Positions 16,661 through 24,413 of a DNA stretch of 64,000 bases are shown here, one piece after another. Source of the DNA: Metabacillus schmidteae (GTDB taxonomy: Bacteria; Bacillota; Bacilli; Bacillales; Bacillaceae); contig NZ_CAESCH010000002.1 in the NCBI RefSeq assembly GCF_903166545.1, positions 744,001 to 808,000 on the forward strand, in the 5' to 3' direction. The notes beneath the pieces were generated by a model that did no database searches, was not told where the DNA came from, and saw nothing but the letters and a program-made list of their open reading frames with translations. The stretch's first letter is position 1; every line of letters starts with the position of its first letter. Both the position numbers and the translations under genes were made by a program.

Positions 16661-18274
16661 ATGAATAAATATTTTCAGTTATTGGTGAAAAATGTAAAGA
16701 AACAGCTTGAAACATGGCTAAATGAAAAGGAAGTTATTCAACATAAGGAAGTATATAGATTTTTACATTCAATTGCAGGAACAGCATCAACAATAGGATT
16801 TACAGTTGCCGGTGATATGGCAAGGAAACTAATGGGTCAACTAAATTTGGATGAAGAAAGGGAGTGGAAAAAAGAGGACTTACAATCTTTTTTACTACCT
16901 CTTATTTCTATCATTTACTATGAGGAATATTCAAATATCGATGAAATTATTGAAAGAAAAAGTGAATATGAAGATAAAAAGCTAATTTTACTAATTGATG
17001 ATGATACAGCTCTTTTAATGTATTTAAAGGAAAAGTTGGAAGAAAACGATTGGATTGTTATAGCTGTTGCTGACCCTGATCGAGCGATCAACTCTTATTA
17101 TGATTTAAATCCTAGTTGTGTCATTATTGATATTCATATGAAAGACAAGAATGGGTTGGATGTGTTGTTACAACTTAAAGAAAAAATGAAACAGCAATTT
17201 ATTCCAACAATCATGATAAGCAATGATCAATCAAAAGAGTTAAGAATCAAAAGCTATAAGCTAGGTACAGATGATTTTATTCATAAACCAATAGACATAG
17301 AAGAATTTGTTGTCCGTATAAACCGTCAATTAGAAAGAAAGCAGGCAATTGATAATGTCATGTTAATTGACGAACTAACACGAGTATATAATCGCAAGTT
17401 TTTACCACAAACCTATGACCGCTTTGTAAGTAGTTTGAATAGAAGACGACAACCATTTTGTATGGCTCTATTAGATTTGGATCACTTTAAAAATGTAAAT
17501 GACACGTATGGTCACATCGTAGGAGACGAGGTATTGGCAACATTTGCTGATACGGTAAGAAAAGGGTTGCGTATTAATGACATTATTATCCGATATGGCG
17601 GGGAGGAATTCATTATTCTGCTTCCTGAAACAAAAACTAGGGAAGCTAAGCTTGTACTTGAAAGAATTTTAAAGGAATTTTCCAACATTCCCTTTGAGGC
17701 AAATGATGAGGAGTTTTATTGTTCATTTTCTTCAGGTATACATGAAGTACAATCAAATGAAACTGATTTAAAAAAGAATATTGAAATTGCAGATGCTGCC
17801 CTTTATGAAGCTAAGCAGGCTGGAAGAAATCAAATTAAGGTGGCAGCAGTTCATAATCTGGAGATTAAAAAGAAACCAATTCATGTTGGAATAGTGGATG
17901 ATGATCCAATTATTCGAACAATGTTGGAGGATTTAATTAGCAAAAGTAAAATTATGGACGATTTTACTGTTGATATTCAGACGTTTAAAGATGGTATGGA
18001 ATTTATTGAAGCAGATTGGCATTTGAAAAATAATGAACAATTTTTAATTATTTTAGATGGTATGATGCCTAGAATGGATGGATTAGAGGTATTGCAAAAG
18101 CTTAGGGCCCTTCCATATCAAGAGAGATTTACTGTAATGATGTTAACGTCACGAAAAAGCGAACATGACATCACGAGAGCATTAAAATTAGGAGCAGATG
18201 ATTATATTACAAAACCATTTAAGCTGTTGGAGCTCGAAACACGGTTAGGCCATTTAATTAAGAGGATGAAATAA
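16661..18274 (+). CDS. HPt-REC-GGDEF-REC multi-domain diguanylate cyclase
   Basis: A 537-residue cytoplasmic signalling protein. An HPt-like domain comes first (1-100, with His36 in FLHSIAGTAST; the usual HxxKG Lys is Ala). Receiver 1 follows (about 105-222, LLIDDDTALL, phospho-Asp157). The GGDEF domain (about 230-392) has active-site GGEEF at 313-317 and a product-inhibition RxxD (RIND) exactly five residues before it, so it should make c-di-GMP and be feedback-controlled. Receiver 2 (about 405-535) has GIVDDDPIIR and Asp466. ATG 16661 has GGGAGAG upstream; a 36-codon upstream extension is untranslated leader. It is the first gene of a six-gene cluster and a likely target of the hybrid kinase at its end. 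Confidence 0.85.
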   Translation: MNKYFQLLVKNVKKQLETWLNEKEVIQHKEVYRFLHSIAGTASTIGFTVAGDMARKLMGQLNLDEEREWKKEDLQSFLLPLISIIYYEEYSNIDEIIERKSEYEDKKLILLIDDDTALLMYLKEKLEENDWIVIAVADPDRAINSYYDLNPSCVIIDIHMKDKNGLDVLLQLKEKMKQQFIPTIMISNDQSKELRIKSYKLGTDDFIHKPIDIEEFVVRINRQLERKQAIDNVMLIDELTRVYNRKFLPQTYDRFVSSLNRRRQPFCMALLDLDHFKNVNDTYGHIVGDEVLATFADTVRKGLRINDIIIRYGGEEFIILLPETKTREAKLVLERILKEFSNIPFEANDEEFYCSFSSGIHEVQSNETDLKKNIEIADAALYEAKQAGRNQIKVAAVHNLEIKKKPIHVGIVDDDPIIRTMLEDLISKSKIMDDFTVDIQTFKDGMEFIEADWHLKNNEQFLIILDGMMPRMDGLEVLQKLRALPYQERFTVMMLTSRKSEHDITRALKLGADDYITKPFKLLELETRLGHLIKRMK

Positions 18275-18275
18275 T

Positions 18276-19325
18276 ATGATTGAATTGAGTCTCGTTTTTC
18301 TCCTTATTTTTTTTCTTGGAATGTTTTTTCTTTTAGTTAGTCTTTTTCTGTACATGATGATTGTAAAGAGAATTCGAAATGAAACGAGAAAAAAAATTGA
18401 AGGATATAAAGAAACATATCGATTAGATATGTTTCATTTTTTACAATCAGGTAATGAAGGCTCTTTAAAACCAGATGGAAGTCAGGAAAAGTTTATTGCC
18501 CTTATAGAACTTCTTAATGAGTATGCGGATGTATTGGATAGTGAAGATATTAAGCAAAGAATAAGTAACTTTGCCAAAAGATATTTAACAAATTATATTG
18601 TTGATCAGATAAAGAAAAAACGGTGGAGCTTACGGATGAATGCTCTTTATTCAATTGAAGACTTTTACATGGATCACCTAGTAGATCTTTTACACGATAT
18701 TTATAATAAAAAGCACATTTCTGTCACTGAAAAAATTCAAATGCTAAGGTTGTTTGCAAAATTTAATGATAACAAAACAGTTGAATATATAAAGAATGTG
18801 GATTCATCTATTTCTGACTTTGATTTATTAACAATCCTATCTCTTTTCGAGGAGGATTCTTTTAACGAATTAGTCAAAGACTTTGACACATTTTCTAAAC
18901 AGATGCAATATATGATCATTGAAACAATTGGGAAGAAACAATACTTGCATCACCACAATCTCCTAGAGAAATTGCTTCAAAGTGATGATGAAGAAATGAG
19001 AATACGAACCTTAAAAGCTTATGCTTATACAGGTGCACCAATGAATGAAACAACGTTAAGAGCTTTCTTTTCATCATCTAATTGGCAGGTACGAATGATG
19101 GCTGCAAAGGTAGCTGGGGCAAGAAGATTAAGTGTTTTTGAACATCAACTTATTACTTTATTATCAGATCATGAGTACGTTGTCAGGGCAGAAGCAGCTA
19201 AAGCAATTCTGCAGTTTAAAGGTGGAATAAACATGCTAAAGAAAGTCATAGAGGAAACAACAGATAGATTTGCCAGGGATATGGCACAGGAATGGATTAG
19301 CAAAGAGAGCGGTGATGATCATTAA
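18276..19325 (+). CDS. Membrane-anchored HEAT-repeat-like protein
   Basis: A 349-residue protein that starts two bases after the cyclase stop. A very hydrophobic N-terminal span (about 5-31) is followed by a basic stop-transfer segment (KRIRNETRKK) and a helical cytoplasmic domain. From about 225 the pattern DDEEMRIRTLKAYAYTGAP... SSNWQVRMMAAKVAGA... SDHEYVVRAEAAKAILQF is typical of HEAT/armadillo repeats, which act as protein scaffolds. It probably links the cyclase or its product to the glycosyltransferase, whose gene overlaps this one by 11 bases. The function is inferred from context only. Confidence 0.75.
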   Translation: MIELSLVFLLIFFLGMFFLLVSLFLYMMIVKRIRNETRKKIEGYKETYRLDMFHFLQSGNEGSLKPDGSQEKFIALIELLNEYADVLDSEDIKQRISNFAKRYLTNYIVDQIKKKRWSLRMNALYSIEDFYMDHLVDLLHDIYNKKHISVTEKIQMLRLFAKFNDNKTVEYIKNVDSSISDFDLLTILSLFEEDSFNELVKDFDTFSKQMQYMIIETIGKKQYLHHHNLLEKLLQSDDEEMRIRTLKAYAYTGAPMNETTLRAFFSSSNWQVRMMAAKVAGARRLSVFEHQLITLLSDHEYVVRAEAAKAILQFKGGINMLKKVIEETTDRFARDMAQEWISKESGDDH

Positions 19326-20724
19326 TTGGTCTGATTTCTTAGTTGTCGGTAGCTGGGTTATATTGATATATATGTTTGTAATTATTGCTGTTTATGGTGG
19401 TATGTTAATCATTTCTCTTTTTCATATCCGAAAAACATATGAACTAGACGAGTTTGAGCCATATGAGGAATTGTTACAATCGGAATTTACAAAGCCGGTA
19501 TCTATTCTTGTTCCTGCTTACAATGAATCCGCCGGAATTTATGGGAGTATACGGTCATTGATCAGTATTGAATATCCAGAATATGAAATTATTATTATAA
19601 ATGATGGATCAAAGGATGATACACTGGAAAAACTTATTGACCGTTTTAACATGATAAAAATTAATCGTGTCATACGAAAGCAATTGGAAACAAAAGAAGT
19701 AAAGGGAATTTATCAATCCACTATCTATCCTAATTTAATTGTCATTGACAAAGAAAATGGAGGAAAGGCGGATGCTTTAAATGCAGGAATTAATTTATCA
19801 CGATATCCATATTTTTGCTCACTTGATGGAGATTCAATTATTGAGCGCAATGCATTCCTTAAAGTATTAAAACCAATTATAGAATCTGATGATGAGGTGA
19901 TTGCCTCTGGGGGCAGTGTGAGAATTGCCAATGGATGTGATATCCAAAACGGTGAACTCGTTAATGTGGAACTTTCGAGAAAACCACTTGTTATTATGCA
20001 GATTATCGAGTATTTGCGGGCGTTTTTAACAGGAAGGGTTGGTTTGAGTGAAAACAACTTACTTCTAATTGTATCAGGTGCCTTTGGTGTTTTTTCAAAG
20101 AAATGGGTGGTTGAAGCAGGCGGCTATGCTCACACTGTTGGTGAGGATATGGAATTAGTTGTTCGTCTTCATCGATTAATTAAAGAAAAAAAGGCAAATA
20201 AAAAAATTATCTATGTACCGGATCCGGTTTGCTGGACCGAAGCACCTGAGTCTATTAAATATTTACGCCGTCAACGAAAAAGATGGCATAAAGGTTTGTT
20301 TGATAGCCTTTGGAAACATCGAAAACTTATGTTTAATCCTAAGTATGGATCAATTGGATTATTTTCGATGCCGTATTTCTTTTTTGTTGAATTTTTAGGA
20401 CCGTTAATAGAGTTGATTGGGTATATCATTCTAATTATCTCTATTTTTACCGGAAGTATTTTTTTTGAATTCGCCATTATCTTTTTCCTTCTTTCACTTA
20501 TTTATGGATCTATATATTCCATGGCGTCTGTTTTATTAGAGGAGTGGAGTATGGAAAGATATCCTAAGGTAAAACACTTTGTCATCCTTTTTCTTGTTTC
20601 CATGACAGAAACACTCTGGTATCGTCCTCTTACAGTTATATGGAGGGTAGAGGGAATGATAGAGATGGTAACAGGGAAAAAAGGTTGGGGAGAAATGGTG
20701 AGAAAAGGTGTGTCAAATGACTAA
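19315..20724 (+). CDS. Processive family 2 glycosyltransferase, membrane (polysaccharide synthase)
   Basis: A 469-residue GT2 enzyme of the BcsA/HasA/IcaA type. One N-terminal span (about 8-31) precedes the GT-A domain: VSILVPAYNES, DGDS (171-174, metal-binding DxD), GED (276-278, catalytic base) and QRKRW (320-324, the QxxRW motif of processive synthases). Three to four C-terminal spans (about 350-430) complete the export channel. No PilZ domain is visible, so any c-di-GMP control must act through another subunit. The start at 19315 overlaps the HEAT gene, and its stop overlaps the next ATG by 8 bases. The sugar product cannot be predicted. Confidence 0.85.
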   Translation: MIINWSDFLVVGSWVILIYMFVIIAVYGGMLIISLFHIRKTYELDEFEPYEELLQSEFTKPVSILVPAYNESAGIYGSIRSLISIEYPEYEIIIINDGSKDDTLEKLIDRFNMIKINRVIRKQLETKEVKGIYQSTIYPNLIVIDKENGGKADALNAGINLSRYPYFCSLDGDSIIERNAFLKVLKPIIESDDEVIASGGSVRIANGCDIQNGELVNVELSRKPLVIMQIIEYLRAFLTGRVGLSENNLLLIVSGAFGVFSKKWVVEAGGYAHTVGEDMELVVRLHRLIKEKKANKKIIYVPDPVCWTEAPESIKYLRRQRKRWHKGLFDSLWKHRKLMFNPKYGSIGLFSMPYFFFVEFLGPLIELIGYIILIISIFTGSIFFEFAIIFFLLSLIYGSIYSMASVLLEEWSMERYPKVKHFVILFLVSMTETLWYRPLTVIWRVEGMIEMVTGKKGWGEMVRKGVSND

Positions 20725-23700
20725 GAAAAATGTATTTCTTTCAGTTGGATTTCTACTACTGCTTATGATTTTCTCAGCTCCTTTTTGGACATGGCAATTA
20801 AAAGCAAGTAAAGATCTTAACGTACTTATTGTCGACAAAACAGTTCCGGATCAATCTTACCGTGAGCATAAAGGATTGATCTGGATACTAAACCATTTAA
20901 AGCTTAAAAAAGAGGGAACTACCTATAATCAAGAGGATGATTATGTAGGCTTTGTTCCAACTGACAATCCGCCGGAGTTTCAAACACGGGACCTTCCGGA
21001 AGATTTATCTTCTTATGATATTTTATATTTAGCCGATGGATACGGCGTATACAAAGATGAATATATGGGCGGTAACCAGGAGGGGAATCGGTCAGAGCTA
21101 CTTTATGGAGGTATAACACAAGGGGAAGTTCAAGCACTAAATGCTTCATTAATAGAAAATAACCAAACATTAATTGCAGAGTTTAATACATTTGGCTCTC
21201 CAACTGAGACAAATGTAAGGGGAGACTTTTATCATTTATTGAATTTAGATTGGACTGGCTGGATGGGAAGGTATTTCCATGATTTAACTAATAGTGAAGT
21301 GCCTGTCTGGGTAAAGCAAAATTACGAAGCACAATATAAAGAGCCTTTTGAATTTAAAGGAAACGGATTTGTTTTTGTTAATGAGAAAGATCAAGTTGTC
21401 GTGTTAACAGACAAAGATATGTCGGAAAATCATGCATTATTTCAGTTAACAGACAATGGGCAAAACCAATTCGATTTAACAAAGCCTGTTCAATATAATT
21501 ATTGGTTTGATATTGTGGAGGCACGGAATGAAGAAGAGGTACAAGCAACATTTGAATTATCATTAACAGATAGCGGCAAACAAAAATTAGAAGATCATGG
21601 AATTCCAATTCAATTTCCTGCTGTCATTCATCATCAAGATCAATCATATGACACCTACTACTTTGCAGGTGATTTTGTTGATCAGGAAAAAGTTCCAACT
21701 ATTTTTCAAATGAATGGATTGTCGTGGTGGCAAAAATTATTTTCGTTTGAAAGAGAAGGGAGAACAGATACTTTCTTTTGGAAAGCTTATGTTCCAATGA
21801 TGACTGAAATATTAACTAAAGAGAAGGTTTATGGCACTAATCAGAAAGCTATTGTTGAGCCTGAAATCCTTAACAAGGAAGGTATAAAACTGACTGGTGC
21901 TGCAAGTGACGAGTATCTTCAAGTTTATAAAAATGGGAAATGGGAAGATATGCTGATAAAAGGCGTTAATATGGGGATCGCGAAACCAGGAACTTTCCCC
22001 GGAGAAACCGGGATTACCAAGGAAGAGTATGCAAGATGGTTTGATCAAATAAGTGAAATGAACGCAAATGCACTTCGTGTTTACACAATTCATCCACCTG
22101 CATTTTATCAAGCTTTGTTTGAACATAATATCAGCACGAAGAATCCAATCTATTTATTCCATGGAGTATGGGTAAATGAGGATGTCTTTTTTGATGAGGA
22201 TAAGAAAAAAACAGCTTATGACCCTGAAGTAATGGATGATTTTAAAGCAGAGATACAACGGACAATTGATATTATTCATGGAAATGCTTTTATTGAAGAA
22301 AGGGCTGGACATGCAAGTGGGAAATATGTTCATGATTTGTCTCCATATTTATTAGGTTGGGTTATTGGGGTTGAGTGGGATCCTAAAGCTGTTGTAAGAA
22401 CAAATGAGAAATACCCGGACAAAACGAGCTTTGATGGACAATATTTTACAACTTCAAATTCGTCACCTTTTGAAGTGTGGCTTGCTGAGATGATGGATTT
22501 TACAGCAAAATATGAAGCAGACACATACAACTGGCAGCATCCGATGAGTTTTACGAACTGGGTAACTACAGACCTATTAGAGCATCCTGCTGAACCAAGT
22601 GAAGAAGAAGATATGGTATCAATAAATCCAAATCTAATTAAAGCGAAGGAAACATTCTACCCGGGAGTGTTTGCATCTTATCATATTTATCCGTATTACC
22701 CTGATTTCTTAAACTACGAGGAAAAGTACGTAAACTATGTTGATCATCGGGGAGAAAAGAATAACTATGCAGGCTATCTAAATGATATGAAAGAACATCA
22801 TGATATGCCCGTACTAGTTGCTGAATATGGGATTCCGGCATCTAGAGGTTTAACACATGAAAACGTCCATGGTTATGACCAAGGTCACCATTCGGAACAA
22901 GAGCAAGGCCAATATTTAGTTAGTTTATATGAAGACATAGTTAAAGAAAAGATGGCTGGCGGTCTCGTTTTTGCATGGCAGGATGAATGGTTCAAACGGA
23001 CATGGAACACGATGGATTATGATAATCCTAACCGCAGACCATACTGGGATAATATCCAAACAAATGAGCAGCATTTTGGTTTGCTGAGCTTTGATCCGGA
23101 TACGGAAGAAAAGCAGTTGCTTATAGATGGAGAAACCTCCGATTGGGAGAATAGAAATGAGCAGCCAATTGTAGAGGGGAAAGAACAAGACATCATTAAA
23201 GATATTTTTATGTCCAGTGATGAACGAGGCTTGTTTATCCGTATTGATTATGATGAAAAACAATGGAATCCTAAGAATTTTAATACGTCGCTCCTGTTAG
23301 ACACAATAAAAGGTCAAGGACAGTCGACTATTCCAAGCGTCGATAGTGTGAAGGAAGATGGAATCGATTTTGTCGTAGAGCTTAATGGTGAAGAAACATC
23401 AAGGGTTTTAATTGATAGTTATTATGACACGTTTTACTATCACTATGGACATCTTCTTGAGATGATTCCAATGAAAAATTATGCGAACAAAAAAAATAAT
23501 GGGGTATATCATCCTATTCGCTTAACACTTAATAAAGAATTGACGATAAATAATGAAGAGGGACAACTAAAAGTACCTTTTTCTGATTATGAAACAGGTA
23601 AATTAACATATGGTAATGGCAATCCTGAGATGGAAAATTCCTCTTCTCTTGCGGATTTCTATATAAAAGATGGAACACTTGAACTCCGCTTGCCTTGGTT

Positions 23701-23974
23701 ACTGTTGAATGTAAAGGACCCTAGTCAGAAAGAAATTATAGGTGATTTATGGTCAGGGAAATCTCTAGAAGATAATTCAGAAACAATTGATTCTGTTTTT
23801 GCCAAAATTGTGGTTTCAAGCAAAAATAAAGAATCTGTACAGCAAATACCTTCTTCTAAAGGAGAATGGATTAAGTATTCGTGGGATAAGTGGGAAGAAC
23901 CAACCTACCATGAACGGTTGAAAAAATCCTATGATTACTTGCAAGAGGCGTTTGGAAGGATAATGAAAGATTAA
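20717..23974 (+). CDS. Large anchored extracellular protein with clan-A glycoside-hydrolase-like core
   Basis: A 1085-residue protein with an N-terminal signal anchor (about 5-25). Residues ~30-190 look like a Rossmann/GATase-like domain (LNVLIVDKTVPD... YDILYLADGYGVY... NQTLIAEFNTF). Residues ~410-790 resemble a GH2/GH5-type TIM barrel: IKGVNMGIAKPG, EMNANALRVYTIHPPAFYQALFE, GWVIGVEWDP (Glu553, candidate acid/base) and LVAEYG (Glu703, candidate nucleophile). The last ~280 residues form a beta-sandwich like CBM9/DOMON (ERGLFIRIDYDEKQW). It overlaps the synthase gene by 8 bases, so it probably trims, transfers or releases the polymer outside the membrane. I do not recognise a named family; domain calls are by eye. 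Confidence 0.7.
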   Translation: MTKKNVFLSVGFLLLLMIFSAPFWTWQLKASKDLNVLIVDKTVPDQSYREHKGLIWILNHLKLKKEGTTYNQEDDYVGFVPTDNPPEFQTRDLPEDLSSYDILYLADGYGVYKDEYMGGNQEGNRSELLYGGITQGEVQALNASLIENNQTLIAEFNTFGSPTETNVRGDFYHLLNLDWTGWMGRYFHDLTNSEVPVWVKQNYEAQYKEPFEFKGNGFVFVNEKDQVVVLTDKDMSENHALFQLTDNGQNQFDLTKPVQYNYWFDIVEARNEEEVQATFELSLTDSGKQKLEDHGIPIQFPAVIHHQDQSYDTYYFAGDFVDQEKVPTIFQMNGLSWWQKLFSFEREGRTDTFFWKAYVPMMTEILTKEKVYGTNQKAIVEPEILNKEGIKLTGAASDEYLQVYKNGKWEDMLIKGVNMGIAKPGTFPGETGITKEEYARWFDQISEMNANALRVYTIHPPAFYQALFEHNISTKNPIYLFHGVWVNEDVFFDEDKKKTAYDPEVMDDFKAEIQRTIDIIHGNAFIEERAGHASGKYVHDLSPYLLGWVIGVEWDPKAVVRTNEKYPDKTSFDGQYFTTSNSSPFEVWLAEMMDFTAKYEADTYNWQHPMSFTNWVTTDLLEHPAEPSEEEDMVSINPNLIKAKETFYPGVFASYHIYPYYPDFLNYEEKYVNYVDHRGEKNNYAGYLNDMKEHHDMPVLVAEYGIPASRGLTHENVHGYDQGHHSEQEQGQYLVSLYEDIVKEKMAGGLVFAWQDEWFKRTWNTMDYDNPNRRPYWDNIQTNEQHFGLLSFDPDTEEKQLLIDGETSDWENRNEQPIVEGKEQDIIKDIFMSSDERGLFIRIDYDEKQWNPKNFNTSLLLDTIKGQGQSTIPSVDSVKEDGIDFVVELNGEETSRVLIDSYYDTFYYHYGHLLEMIPMKNYANKKNNGVYHPIRLTLNKELTINNEEGQLKVPFSDYETGKLTYGNGNPEMENSSSLADFYIKDGTLELRLPWLLLNVKDPSQKEIIGDLWSGKSLEDNSETIDSVFAKIVVSSKNKESVQQIPSSKGEWIKYSWDKWEEPTYHERLKKSYDYLQEAFGRIMKD

Positions 23975-23986
23975 TAAAAGAAAAGA

Positions 23987-24028
23987 AATCTCAGACTTGA
24001 TATAAGCTTATTCGGGTCTGGGATTTTT
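23987..24028 (+). terminator. Intrinsic terminator inside the cluster, before the receiver/kinase genes
   Basis: AATCTCAGAC / GTCTGGGATT (23987-23996 with 24016-24025, one G-U pair) followed by TTTTT. It separates the synthesis genes from the two regulatory genes and should lower expression of the latter. Confidence 0.8.
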
Positions 24029-24047
24029 AACAGAGGAGAGACTTAAG

Positions 24048-24413
24048 ATGCAAAGGATATTACTTGCAGAGGATGAAGAAGTATTACGAATGCTTGTTGT
24101 AGATACACTTGAAGATGAAGGGTACATCATTGATGAAGCTTGTGATGGGGAAGAGGCTTATGATCTCATCAAACAAAATGACTATGATCTTATTCTTCTT
24201 GACTATATGATGCCTGTATACACGGGATTGGAATTAATTGAAATGATACGTAAAGATCAAATTCAAACAAAAATTATGATGCTCAGTGCAAAAAGTCAAG
24301 CATCTGATCAACAAAATGTATTGGAAGCTGGTGCTGATTTCTTTATGTCAAAACCTTTCAGCCCCATTCAGCTTGTTGAAAGAATTGAGGAGATTTTAGG
24401 TGAAGCTGAATAA
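24048..24413 (+). CDS. Stand-alone CheY-like response regulator
   Basis: A 121-residue single receiver domain with the acidic pocket AEDEE (7-11), phospho-Asp52 (LILLDYMMP), Ser80 and Lys102 (SKPFS). No output domain follows, so it should act by protein contact or as a phosphorelay shuttle, as Spo0F does. The start has GAGGAGAG upstream. It overlaps the hybrid kinase gene by 14 bases. A shuttle between kinase and the HPt/receiver cyclase at the other end of the cluster is plausible but inferred. Confidence 0.85.
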   Translation: MQRILLAEDEEVLRMLVVDTLEDEGYIIDEACDGEEAYDLIKQNDYDLILLDYMMPVYTGLELIEMIRKDQIQTKIMMLSAKSQASDQQNVLEAGADFFMSKPFSPIQLVERIEEILGEAE

